A model generated the notes under the pieces. The model saw only the letters and a list, made by a program, of their open reading frames with translations. It was not told the DNA's origin and made no database searches. From a virus, in the IMG/VR virus record IMGVR_UViG_3300025705_000024, positions 1 through 23,496 of that record: 23,496 nucleotides of DNA; one strand, 5' to 3'. Below are positions 5,407-13,377 of the stretch, piece after piece (position 1 is the first letter of the stretch; every line of letters begins with the position of its first letter). The position numbers and the translations under genes are program-made.

Positions 5407-8183
5407 AGGTCGGTTGTAAGTGTACTTGGCCAGGATCTGCCGCCTCCCCATATAATTCGTACTGCTCCTTGACCACCAGATCCGCCTGCACCAAATGTAT
5501 CGTCTTCTCGACCTGAGCCACCGCCACCGTAAAGGCCACCATTGCCTGTTCCAGTTGTGCCGCCTGACCCGCCGTTGCCTGGGTTGTTGGTAGTGCCGCC
5601 ACCGCCACTGCTGCCTTGTCCGAGAATACCAGTGCCGCCACCGCCTGATGAAGGTGCGCCGGCGCCAGATTTTCCGCCACCACCGCCACCACCGCCGGCA
5701 TTGCCGCCACTGCCGACGCCGCTATTGCCTGTTCCAGCATTGCCGCCGTTGCCTTGGTATCCGGCTGCGCCGCCGCCACCACCGCCTCCGTTGTTATTCT
5801 GCGAAGTACCTCCACTACCGCCATTGCCGCCGCCGCCTGCTGTACGTCCGCCGCCACCGCCGCCTGTGCTTTCGTTTGCGCCGCCGGTGCCACCAAATGC
5901 TCGTACAAGTCGAGTACTGCCTCTTCTAACATATGATTCGCCGCCGCTGCCGCCTGACTGTGCGTCATTGCCTCCTGAGCCACCGACTCCGACACCTACA
6001 ACTAAGGTTTCGCCACCAGTAACAGCAACGCTGTTTGACCAACCAAGGCCGCCTCCGCCGCCTCCCGAACCCGAACCGTTTGAGTTACCTTCACAACCAG
6101 CAGCTCCTCCGCCACCTCCGATGCATAAAATATGCAATTCACTAACACCGTTTGGAGACGTAAAGTTTGTTTCTCCTGTTGTTGTAAAATTCTGTTGACC
6201 TTCTAAAGATGCACCTTTAATTTCGCCCCAACCAATACCATTCCAAAATTCCATGTTGCCTGTTGAAGTGTTTAAACGTAGATATCCTAAACCTGTGCTT
6301 GAATTAACTGATGGACGCTGTGCTGTTGTACCTGCCATGATTTTAGCAGCGCCGGTAAACGAACCAGTCGTTCCGACATATTGACTATTTACTGCTGGTA
6401 TTGTAGGTTTACCTGTTACGTTACCCCAAGCTACACTGCCTGCTGAATCAGCATATCCTGCATATACTTTGGTCCAACTTTGCCAGGCATTGTTTTCTCT
6501 TACTCGTCTGTATAAGTATGCTGCGCCGCTTTTTCTTGGAAATGCTACTTGTAGTCCATAAGAACCTGCGCCTTTATACGGATATTCATTACCTAATCCC
6601 ATAGACCATGTGTAATGTTGTACCCCTTCAGGACTATCACTTGCACTGGAGTTCTGCATGAACCAAACACCAAAGTTTGGTATTGCATCAAACGATTGAT
6701 ATGTGTTATGATTATTTCCTTGGTTATTCCAAAGAGCAACTTTTTGTACACCGTCTATTGTATCTGCATCTAAGCCGTTGCCCGAACCTTCGTCAGCTAC
6801 AGTAAGTACTCTGTTACCACCTGCATAATGTGCGCCTGTTGAAGATATTGTACCATTTGATCCGTTTAAAAATACTCGTGCATCGCCGTCAGCTGCAACA
6901 TACATACCCCAACCATTGCCGCCGCTGTCTAAGTTACCGCTTATAAATGTTGCGTTCTGAGATGTAGTATACCCAATGCCGTACATATTATCTAATGTTG
7001 CGTCTTCTGGATTGTAGGAAGACCCAATACTATATATTGGATTAGATTTAGCACTGTTAGCAGCAACGTTATTGTAAGACCCTTCAAGGTGTCCTGAGTA
7101 ATGGTTATCTCTTCTATAGTGTCTTTCGCCAGCAGTTCTAAATCCTGAACCATCTGCATAACCTACTACTGCATTATTAACACGAAATTCTGTTAAACTA
7201 TCTCTTGCATGTCTAATAGCCCAGTTACCGTCTGAGTCAAGAAACCCAACTTCGTTTGATGTAGTTGAATACACATAACCTCTAATAGTGTCGTTATCTG
7301 ATTTTAATCTAATTGACCCGCCGTCATTGGTTCTTACATCAACATATCTACTCTGTTGATTGCGAATCAAAAGAGCATCCTGGTCTGCTACCCATTGAAT
7401 ATACGCACGATCTGTTGTACCTTCTTCCCAACGAATATACGGATTGTCTGATCCACTTAGCTGTATTTTTTGGTTGTCTGTTGTACTTATTAATGTTGGT
7501 TGATATAAGACAACCTGGTTGTCTTCTGCACTTACAACAATAGCGTTGTTAACAAGAAGTCTAACATGATCGTCTTGATTAATCTGTACAGCCGGTTGAT
7601 TGTCTGCATCACGTATAGTAATTTCTGTACCATCGTCGTCCCAATATAGATAGCCACATATTGTACCATTAGAATCTTCAAATCTCATATTTCCGTTGTC
7701 AGTGTTACCTGAACGAACTCTAAAATCGTTGTTGTCTAAACTTTGTAGAAACCAACCATCTGCAAACGTAACTTTCGGATCTACTTGTTGAGACATATTA
7801 AGATTGTTACCCTTAATATCACCATTAACGTGTAACAATGCTCCTGCTGGTGCAATACCAATACCAACATTACCAACAGTTTCTGCAAGTTTTATATCGC
7901 CAGTTGCAAGAACTTCAATATTTTTAGTTCCTGTACCTGTAAACGCTCCTACACCCGATCCTGTACTTGTAACAGTAAATGCTGTTGTCGACACGTCATT
8001 TGCTAACGAAAATAATTCTCCGTTACTTGCATTAAGTATAATTTTGCCGCCTGCTGTTGGTGTTACACTTAATGTAATATTTTGTGCAGCAGTGGTTCCG
8101 TCTGCTCCCGAAAAAACTATGTTAGGATCGTTTGCTGTACCCGTGTTTGGGGTAATTACAATATTCTTATCGGTATCTGCCAT
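5403..8183 (-). CDS. Tail fibre / adhesin with glycine-rich C-terminal tip
   Basis: A 926-residue fibre-type virion protein, probably a receptor-contacting tail fibre. The N-terminal third is beta-rich (TPTAGGKIILN, VGIGIAPAGALLHVNGD near 105-122). Residues about 135-345 hold repeated short strands ending in 'RVNNAVV/LVNNAIVV'. Around 458-480 is VLTVADEGSGNGLDADTIDG, a common marine fibre motif. Residues 500-575 contain RRVRENNAWQSWTKVY, resembling pyocin-knob-type segments. Residues 617-656 (GTTAQRPSV to FWNGIGWGEI) are another familiar fibre module. Residues about 688-905 are very rich in Gly, and the protein ends GAVRIIWGGGRSWPS. The ATG at 8183 has GGAG at 8197-8194 and an exact TATAAATA at 8217-8210. 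Its exact place in the tail is inferred only from composition and neighbours. Confidence 0.8.
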   Translation of the reverse strand: MADTDKNIVITPNTGTANDPNIVFSGADGTTAAQNITLSVTPTAGGKIILNASNGELFSLANDVSTTAFTVTSTGSGVGAFTGTGTKNIEVLATGDIKLAETVGNVGIGIAPAGALLHVNGDIKGNNLNMSQQVDPKVTFADGWFLQSLDNNDFRVRSGNTDNGNMRFEDSNGTICGYLYWDDDGTEITIRDADNQPAVQINQDDHVRLLVNNAIVVSAEDNQVVLYQPTLISTTDNQKIQLSGSDNPYIRWEEGTTDRAYIQWVADQDALLIRNQQSRYVDVRTNDGGSIRLKSDNDTIRGYVYSTTSNEVGFLDSDGNWAIRHARDSLTEFRVNNAVVGYADGSGFRTAGERHYRRDNHYSGHLEGSYNNVAANSAKSNPIYSIGSSYNPEDATLDNMYGIGYTTSQNATFISGNLDSGGNGWGMYVAADGDARVFLNGSNGTISSTGAHYAGGNRVLTVADEGSGNGLDADTIDGVQKVALWNNQGNNHNTYQSFDAIPNFGVWFMQNSSASDSPEGVQHYTWSMGLGNEYPYKGAGSYGLQVAFPRKSGAAYLYRRVRENNAWQSWTKVYAGYADSAGSVAWGNVTGKPTIPAVNSQYVGTTGSFTGAAKIMAGTTAQRPSVNSSTGLGYLRLNTSTGNMEFWNGIGWGEIKGASLEGQQNFTTTGETNFTSPNGVSELHILCIGGGGGAAGCEGNSNGSGSGGGGGGLGWSNSVAVTGGETLVVGVGVGGSGGNDAQSGGSGGESYVRRGSTRLVRAFGGTGGANESTGGGGGGRTAGGGGNGGSGGTSQNNNGGGGGGGAAGYQGNGGNAGTGNSGVGSGGNAGGGGGGGGKSGAGAPSSGGGGTGILGQGSSGGGGTTNNPGNGGSGGTTGTGNGGLYGGGGSGREDDTFGAGGSGGQGAVRIIWGGGRSWPSTLTTDL
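5469..6122 (-). repeat. Glycine-rich low-complexity coding tract of the fibre tip
   Basis: This stretch encodes residues about 688-905 of the fibre, dominated by runs such as GGGGGG and GGNGGSGG interrupted by N, S, T and A. On the plus strand it appears as repeated CCGCCACC/GCCGCC units and is far more GC-rich than the surrounding DNA. Unrelated reading frames stay open through it, giving spurious proline-, alanine- and arginine-rich frames. Runs of this type in phage S16 gp38 form a bundle of polyglycine-II helices; the same fold here is inference. Confidence 0.8.
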
Positions 8184-8209
8184 TTATACAATGCTCCATT
8201 TAGTTACTG

Positions 8210-8217
8210 TATTTATA
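8210..8217 (-). promoter_or_regulatory. Putative late promoter for the glycine-rich fibre gene
   Basis: Minus-strand 8217-8210 is exactly TATAAATA, the T4 late core, in the 38-base gap after the stop of the 1696-residue gene. Transcription would start near 8204, giving a leader of about 20 bases that includes the GGAG at 8197-8194. An exact octamer in so short a gap, correctly oriented, makes chance unlikely. Confidence 0.65.
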
Positions 8218-8221
8218 TTCA

Positions 8222-11200
8222 TTATTCGTCCTTGTACTCAATGTCCATTCTATCAACATCTTTACGTTCTGCAAATATGTGATAAAAACAACTAATAGTA
8301 TCGTAGGATGATGCAATGTAAATTTTATTATCTTCTATTTTTTCTACCCAGTATTCGTTAAATTTTCCAAATCCTGTAAGACTAACTGTTATTGAATCTT
8401 CATGTACAAGACCTGTCCAATAGTCAGGTAAGTCAATTACTTTAGAATTTGTAAGTTTGCCTCGAACGTATACTGAATGTTCTGGTCCCTCAAGTACGCC
8501 GTGTCTTAATTTATGACCTTCTTTAGTTGGATGATCAATTAAGAAACTTTTGTCAGTAGCAGTTAGTGTACCTGTAATAGTTAAGTCACCGTTATCTACA
8601 TCAAATGTATAACGAGTTGCGTTTGAACTATTACCGTCTCTAATAAACCAATTACCACCACCGTTGATATCTGTATAGAAGTTTGATCCGTTCCAGAATT
8701 GCTCAACATCATTACCTGTACCAAATCTTAAAACTTTATTATCTTGGAAAGTAACGTTACCTGTAAATGTGCCACCTGCTGTAGGTATTTTTGTATCATC
8801 GGCTATTGTAATATCTGCTGTACCGTCAAAAGAAACACCATTGATGTTACGTGCGTTTTCAAGTGCAGTAGCAGTAGCAGCATTACCTGTAATATTTGAA
8901 CTAATTGATCCTGGCAATCTTGCGTCATCTATTGTGCCGCTTAAAATATAATCTGCGTCAATTGCTGTAATAGGAATAGTAATGTCTTGGCTTCCGTCAA
9001 AACTTGTAGCAGTTGCAGTTACAGCAGTGCCAATATCAAGTGTTCGACCTGGATTTAATACAGATGCACTACTTGCATTACCAACAAGTGGTCCAACAAA
9101 TCTATCTGCATACACATCTTCTGAAACACCTACGCCGCCGGTTACAACAAGTGTACCTGTTGTTTTTGAACTTGAAGCAGTATTTTGAGTAAATGTAGTA
9201 GCAGCATTAGATGTTAGTGTAGTAAATGCACCTGTGCTTCTGGTGGTGCCGCCGATTGGAGTTGCTTGTAAACTGCCTGCATATATTGCACCTGCTACAC
9301 CAATTCCGCCACTTGCTACAAATGAGCCTGTTGATGTGGAAGCACTTGCTGTTGTGTTTGTAACTCTTGTTAATCCGTTTGCATTTAATGTAGTAAAATT
9401 GCCGCTTTTTCGAGTAGTTACACCAATATCCATATTATCGATGTCGCCAGTAGTACCCGGATTTATTGTAACTTCTCCGGTGCCTGTTGGAGAAATAGTT
9501 ACATTTGCATTTGCAGGACTTAAATTAACTGCACCAGTTGATGTTATGCCGCCGGCAGTTATAGTACCTGTGGTAATTTTTCCACTAACACCAACACCGC
9601 CTGTTACAACAAGTGTACCTGTTGATGTGGAAGTACTTGCGGTGTTTGCAGTAAATGTAACACCGCTATTAGCTGCTAATGTAGTAAATTTACCAGATGA
9701 TCTTGCAGATGTACCAATTGATGTTCCGTCAATTGAGCCACCATCAATATTTACAGTGTCTGCTGATAATGAATCAATGCTTGCAGTGCCGTCAATGTAA
9801 AGATTACGCCATTGGACTGATGATGTTCCTAAATCGTATGTATCATCTGCGCTGGGCACTAATGCACTTGCAATTCTTGCATTAAATGTTACTGTATCTG
9901 TATTAGCATCACCGAGTGTTGTATTTCCGTTTGCATTTAATGTAGTAAATTTACCAGTTGATCTGGCAATATCGCCAATCGGTGTTCCGTTAATTGAGCC
10001 ACCATTGATATCAACATTAGATGATGTTATATTACCTTCTACATTAATATTAGCTGTACCAATTGTTCCTGAATATACATCACTTACAACAGTTGCTTCT
10101 GGTATAAATATAAATCTACCTGTAGAGTCATCAAATCCAAAAAATCCTGTTCTTGACGCTGTACCTGTATGCCATCCAAATTCTATACCTCTATCTTTAC
10201 TATCATCAGACTGAGGATTACCACCAATTTGAATTGTAGGATCTTCAACTTGCAATGTAGTTGATTCAATAACTGTACTACCGCCACCAAGTGTTAAACT
10301 TCCGACAACATCTAAATTTCCGCCAACGTTTAAGTTTTTAGCAATACCAACACCACCTGAAATTACAACAGCACCATTAGCACTTGTACTACTTTGAGTT
10401 GTTGCTGTCATTGTAGTAGTTGAGTTTGATGTTAGTGTAGTAAATGCACCACTTGCTCTTGTAACTGAACCAATATTCATGTTATTCATATTACCAGCTG
10501 TTGCAGGAGCAATAGTCACTGTACCTGAACCTGTAGGCTGGATGCTTACATTATTATTTGGCGGATTAATTGACGTTGTACCTGTAGCAGTTAATCCTAC
10601 CATTGTGCCACTGCCGCCAATAAACAAGTCGTCAGCGATACCAACGCCGCCGCTTACTACAAGAGCACCACTTGAAGTAGATGTACTTGCTGTTGTATTT
10701 GTAACTCTTGTTAATCCACTTGCATTTAATGTAGTAAAAGATCCTGGTAATTGATTAACATTACCAATTGTCATATTATTAATTGTGCCACCAGTAGCTG
10801 GACTTATAGCAACTGAGCCTGTGCCGGTTGGACTAATTGTAACGTTTTGATTGTTTGGACTTAAATTAACTGCTCCAGTACTAACAATACCAGCGGTTGT
10901 TGTAGTAGCGCCAACATATAATTTTTTACCAATTCCTACGCCGCCTGACATAACAACGCCGCCACTTGTAGTATTACTACTCTGTGTAGCATCTGTAAAG
11001 CGTGTAAGCGCATTTGAATTAAGTGTAGTAAAGTTACCTGCGCCTCTTGTTACAGTACCTATTGCTACATTGTTTATTGTTCCTGCTGCTGTTGGAGCAA
11101 TTGTTAGACCGCCGACTGGTTCAATTTCTACAGCACCAGTACCCGTTGGCGAAATAGTAACATTTGCATTTGATCCATTTACTGTCACTGTTCCGTTAGC

Positions 11201-13312
11201 TGCAAGACTTGTAAATGCGCCCGAATTACGTGTTAAATTTCCGATAGGTGCTTGTACACTACCTGCATATACATCAAGAGCAAACCCTGCGCCACCGCCT
11301 ACTATAAGTGCGCCAGTTGTTACACTTGTACTATTAGTATTATTTGTAATATTTGTAATACCACTTGCTTCAAGTGTTGTAAATCTTGCACTATTAGGAG
11401 TTGTAGTACCGATTTCTGTATCATCAATTGTACCGCCTGTAATTGTAATGTTGTCTGATGAGAAGTCACCAACAATGTTTGCAATTAGTGTACCTCTGTC
11501 GCCGCCAACTACTTCGTTATTAATAGTTGCATCGGTTAACATTCTAAATACTTTATCAGACTCGTCAAAACCAAAGAACCCAAGTCTATTTTGTTGATCG
11601 TAATAATTGAATAATACACCTACATCTTTTGAGTTGTTCTGTGTAAGTGCATTTTTACCATTAAGTTTTACAATAGGATCTTCAACAGTTAGTGCAGTTG
11701 CACCGATATCTGCATTAACACCATTAACTGTAAGATCTCCAGTAACTTCAAAATTGCCGCCAACATATAAGTTTTGACTAATTCCGACGCCACCTGTAAC
11801 TACAAGTGTACCTGATGTAGTATTAGTAGCAAAAACATTACCATTTAGTGCCATTGTTCCTGAATTTATTTTTCCGCCGACACCTAATCCGCCATCGATG
11901 ACAACAGCCCCGGTAGTGCTACTTGTACTTGCGGTTGTATTATCAAAGTTAGCTATTCCACTTGCTGTTAATGATGTAACACTTGCTCCGGCTGGTGTAA
12001 CCGAACCAATAGTAACGTTATCCATTGTTCCCGACGCTGCTGGAGCAATATTTAACGTTCCTGTGCCTGTAGGAGTAATGCTTACATTAGCATTAGGAGG
12101 ATTTAAGTTAACTGTACTATTTGCTTGTAAGGATGTAAATGCTCCACTACCTCTTGATATATTACCAATTGGTGTTTCTTGAATGCCGCCGGCGTATATA
12201 TTTTTCGTTACGCCTATGCCGCCATCGACTATAAGAGCTCCACTTGCTACACTTACAGCATCGATTGCACTGTTAATATTTAACGAGCCACTTGCTGCAA
12301 GCATGTTTACTGTTGTTGCTGCACCAAACGCATTTACAGTAGTAGCAGTATTATTAATTACATCAAATGTCGCTGTAGAAGTTTCAATTCTATTTCCGCC
12401 TATGTTAAGGTCGTCAGCAAAAACACCTTCACCGATACTACTTACACGAAATACTTCCGCAGCAGGATCACCATTTTTTTGTAGTAATAATCTAAATTCG
12501 AAATCTTCTGATAGCGCAGTAGCGTCTTCGCTTCTTACTTGTAAAATGCCGCCTTTTTCAATATTATTTTCAGAAGTTTCTGCTTCGAACACTAATGCAG
12601 TACCAATTCCAGTACCAGGTGTACCTGACGTACTGTGCCTAATAGTAAGGACTTCAGTTACTCCGGTAGCATTATTGTCGTTTGTATTGAGTATTAGTTT
12701 GTTAGGTGCTTGTGCTAATTGAGCATTAAACGTAACAATATCGTTAATATTATCGCCCATAGTAACATCGCCGTCAACACTAAAGTCTGTTGTTACATTA
12801 ACACCTACACCCAATGCTCCGCCACCGACGCTAAGATTACCTGTAATTTCTAAATCTGTATCTATTTTGACGCCGCCGCTATTTACATACAACGCATATG
12901 AATTTGTAATACTTGCATTACTGCCGGCACCGACTGCACCGTCGATATATACGTTAGCAACATCAGTATAATTTACATTATTTAATGATTGTAATGTTTG
13001 ATCTTGAAAACTATGTATTGCCGTAAATGCTTGTGTACTGCCATTACTACTATTATTGTCAGTAAATATCGAGGACTGACTATCAAACCCTGGGCCTGCT
13101 GATGCCCAAAATGTTGAATTAACATTGCCATCTCGTGTAAAGCCTGTATTAGCACTAATTACACCCCCTGCTGTAATATTTCTCTCAACGCCAACGCCGC
13201 CCTCGACTACTAATGCCCCAGTGTCTTTACTTGTACTATCTGTAGAGCCTAAAAATACACCATCTTGTTGTACAATTAAGCCATTTTTGACTCGAAAATC
13301 TTGATCTGCCAT
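8222..13312 (-). CDS. Large repeat-built structural protein (tail fibre-like), 1696 residues
   Basis: Probably a virion fibre protein. The N-terminus (MADQDFRVKNGLIVQQDG) is typical of marine T4-like structural proteins. Residues about 357-1400 are a mosaic of short repeats: eleven copies in the whole protein of a 'VVxGGVGV' strand (the first near residue 35), five of 'NVTISPTGTG' and eleven of 'FTTLxANG'. Two copies of a non-repeat module with KDxG and GFFGFD lie at about 541-612 and 1018-1092. The C-terminal domain (about 1588-1696) starts FLIDHPTKEGHKLRHG, with EGPEHSVYVRG and LPDYWTGL, a module I associate with the ends of many phage and bacterial fibre proteins. The ATG at 13312 has AGGG at 13326-13323. 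The end carries tandem in-frame stops TAA TGA. No enzymatic motif is apparent. Which fibre it forms is unknown. Confidence 0.78.
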   Translation of the reverse strand: MADQDFRVKNGLIVQQDGVFLGSTDSTSKDTGALVVEGGVGVERNITAGGVISANTGFTRDGNVNSTFWASAGPGFDSQSSIFTDNNSSNGSTQAFTAIHSFQDQTLQSLNNVNYTDVANVYIDGAVGAGSNASITNSYALYVNSGGVKIDTDLEITGNLSVGGGALGVGVNVTTDFSVDGDVTMGDNINDIVTFNAQLAQAPNKLILNTNDNNATGVTEVLTIRHSTSGTPGTGIGTALVFEAETSENNIEKGGILQVRSEDATALSEDFEFRLLLQKNGDPAAEVFRVSSIGEGVFADDLNIGGNRIETSTATFDVINNTATTVNAFGAATTVNMLAASGSLNINSAIDAVSVASGALIVDGGIGVTKNIYAGGIQETPIGNISRGSGAFTSLQANSTVNLNPPNANVSITPTGTGTLNIAPAASGTMDNVTIGSVTPAGASVTSLTASGIANFDNTTASTSSTTGAVVIDGGLGVGGKINSGTMALNGNVFATNTTSGTLVVTGGVGISQNLYVGGNFEVTGDLTVNGVNADIGATALTVEDPIVKLNGKNALTQNNSKDVGVLFNYYDQQNRLGFFGFDESDKVFRMLTDATINNEVVGGDRGTLIANIVGDFSSDNITITGGTIDDTEIGTTTPNSARFTTLEASGITNITNNTNSTSVTTGALIVGGGAGFALDVYAGSVQAPIGNLTRNSGAFTSLAANGTVTVNGSNANVTISPTGTGAVEIEPVGGLTIAPTAAGTINNVAIGTVTRGAGNFTTLNSNALTRFTDATQSSNTTSGGVVMSGGVGIGKKLYVGATTTTAGIVSTGAVNLSPNNQNVTISPTGTGSVAISPATGGTINNMTIGNVNQLPGSFTTLNASGLTRVTNTTASTSTSSGALVVSGGVGIADDLFIGGSGTMVGLTATGTTSINPPNNNVSIQPTGSGTVTIAPATAGNMNNMNIGSVTRASGAFTTLTSNSTTTMTATTQSSTSANGAVVISGGVGIAKNLNVGGNLDVVGSLTLGGGSTVIESTTLQVEDPTIQIGGNPQSDDSKDRGIEFGWHTGTASRTGFFGFDDSTGRFIFIPEATVVSDVYSGTIGTANINVEGNITSSNVDINGGSINGTPIGDIARSTGKFTTLNANGNTTLGDANTDTVTFNARIASALVPSADDTYDLGTSSVQWRNLYIDGTASIDSLSADTVNIDGGSIDGTSIGTSARSSGKFTTLAANSGVTFTANTASTSTSTGTLVVTGGVGVSGKITTGTITAGGITSTGAVNLSPANANVTISPTGTGEVTINPGTTGDIDNMDIGVTTRKSGNFTTLNANGLTRVTNTTASASTSTGSFVASGGIGVAGAIYAGSLQATPIGGTTRSTGAFTTLTSNAATTFTQNTASSSKTTGTLVVTGGVGVSEDVYADRFVGPLVGNASSASVLNPGRTLDIGTAVTATATSFDGSQDITIPITAIDADYILSGTIDDARLPGSISSNITGNAATATALENARNINGVSFDGTADITIADDTKIPTAGGTFTGNVTFQDNKVLRFGTGNDVEQFWNGSNFYTDINGGGNWFIRDGNSSNATRYTFDVDNGDLTITGTLTATDKSFLIDHPTKEGHKLRHGVLEGPEHSVYVRGKLTNSKVIDLPDYWTGLVHEDSITVSLTGFGKFNEYWVEKIEDNKIYIASSYDTISCFYHIFAERKDVDRMDIEYKDE
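9113..12244 (-). repeat. Degenerate tandem repeat array within the 1696-residue gene
   Basis: Codes for residues about 357-1400. A full cycle reads roughly VVSGGVGI, then LYVGG, NLSPxNxNVTISPTGTG, xIxPATxGxINNMxIG, xFTTLNASG and TxxTxxSTSTSSGA. Cycle length varies because parts are skipped. Some copies keep exact DNA identity: 9374-9397 equals 9926-9949, 9210-9232 equals 10428-10450, and 9141-9162 equals 9603-9624. These are likely triple-stranded beta-fibre repeats; that is inference from sequence periodicity. Confidence 0.85.
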
Positions 13313-13340
13313 CTTTTGGTTTCCCTATCCACCTTATTAT

Positions 13341-13363
13341 GGAGGACAATATTAATGTCCTCC
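13341..13363 (-). promoter_or_regulatory. Perfect 7-bp hairpin at the predicted mRNA 5' end of the 1696-residue gene
   Basis: GGAGGAC (13341-13347) pairs exactly with GTCCTCC (13357-13363) around a nine-base AT loop. On the minus strand the hairpin lies directly downstream of TATAAATA (13377-13370), so it would occupy the first bases of the transcript. It holds an AAGGAGG sequence that looks like a strong ribosome site but is paired. No U-run follows on the minus strand, so a terminator for the giant gene is unlikely. On the plus strand it is followed by a U-rich stretch and could stop antisense RNA. Confidence 0.6.
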
Positions 13364-13369
13364 TTATTA

Positions 13370-13377
13370 TATTTATA
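13370..13377 (-). promoter_or_regulatory. Putative late promoter for the 1696-residue gene, overlapping the giant gene's stop
   Basis: Minus-strand 13377-13370 is exactly TATAAATA. Its third to fifth bases (TAA) are the stop codon of the 3307-residue gene, followed in frame by further TAA codons. The expected start near 13364 leaves a leader of about 52 bases that begins with the hairpin at 13363-13341. Confidence 0.65.

Noticed and set aside
5542-6198. Plus-strand proline-rich open frame, and a minus-strand alanine-rich frame at 5399-5995
   Set aside because: Both are shadows of the glycine-coding tract; composition follows directly from the GGN codons read in other frames, and neither has a ribosome site or a familiar domain.
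5403-8183. Diversity-generating retroelement target (variable fibre tip)
   Set aside because: No reverse transcriptase, template repeat or adenine-biased variable repeat is visible in the window; glycine-rich length variation is a simpler idea.
10103-10110. Plus-strand TATAAATA inside the 1696-residue gene as a promoter
   Set aside because: It is antisense to a long gene with nothing to transcribe on that strand, and a few exact octamers are expected by chance in AT-rich DNA.
9113-12244. CRISPR-like array
   Set aside because: The repeats are in-frame protein repeats of uneven spacing inside one long open gene, with no spacers or cas genes.
8769-12722. Many plus-strand open frames antisense to the 1696-residue gene, for example 10851-11597
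   Set aside because: They are hydrophobic mirror translations of Thr/Gly/Val repeats on the coding strand, with no promoters or ribosome sites.
13341-13363. Hairpin as terminator of the giant gene
   Set aside because: On the minus strand the stem is followed by AUAAUAAGG, with no U-run; its position after a late promoter fits a 5' leader better.
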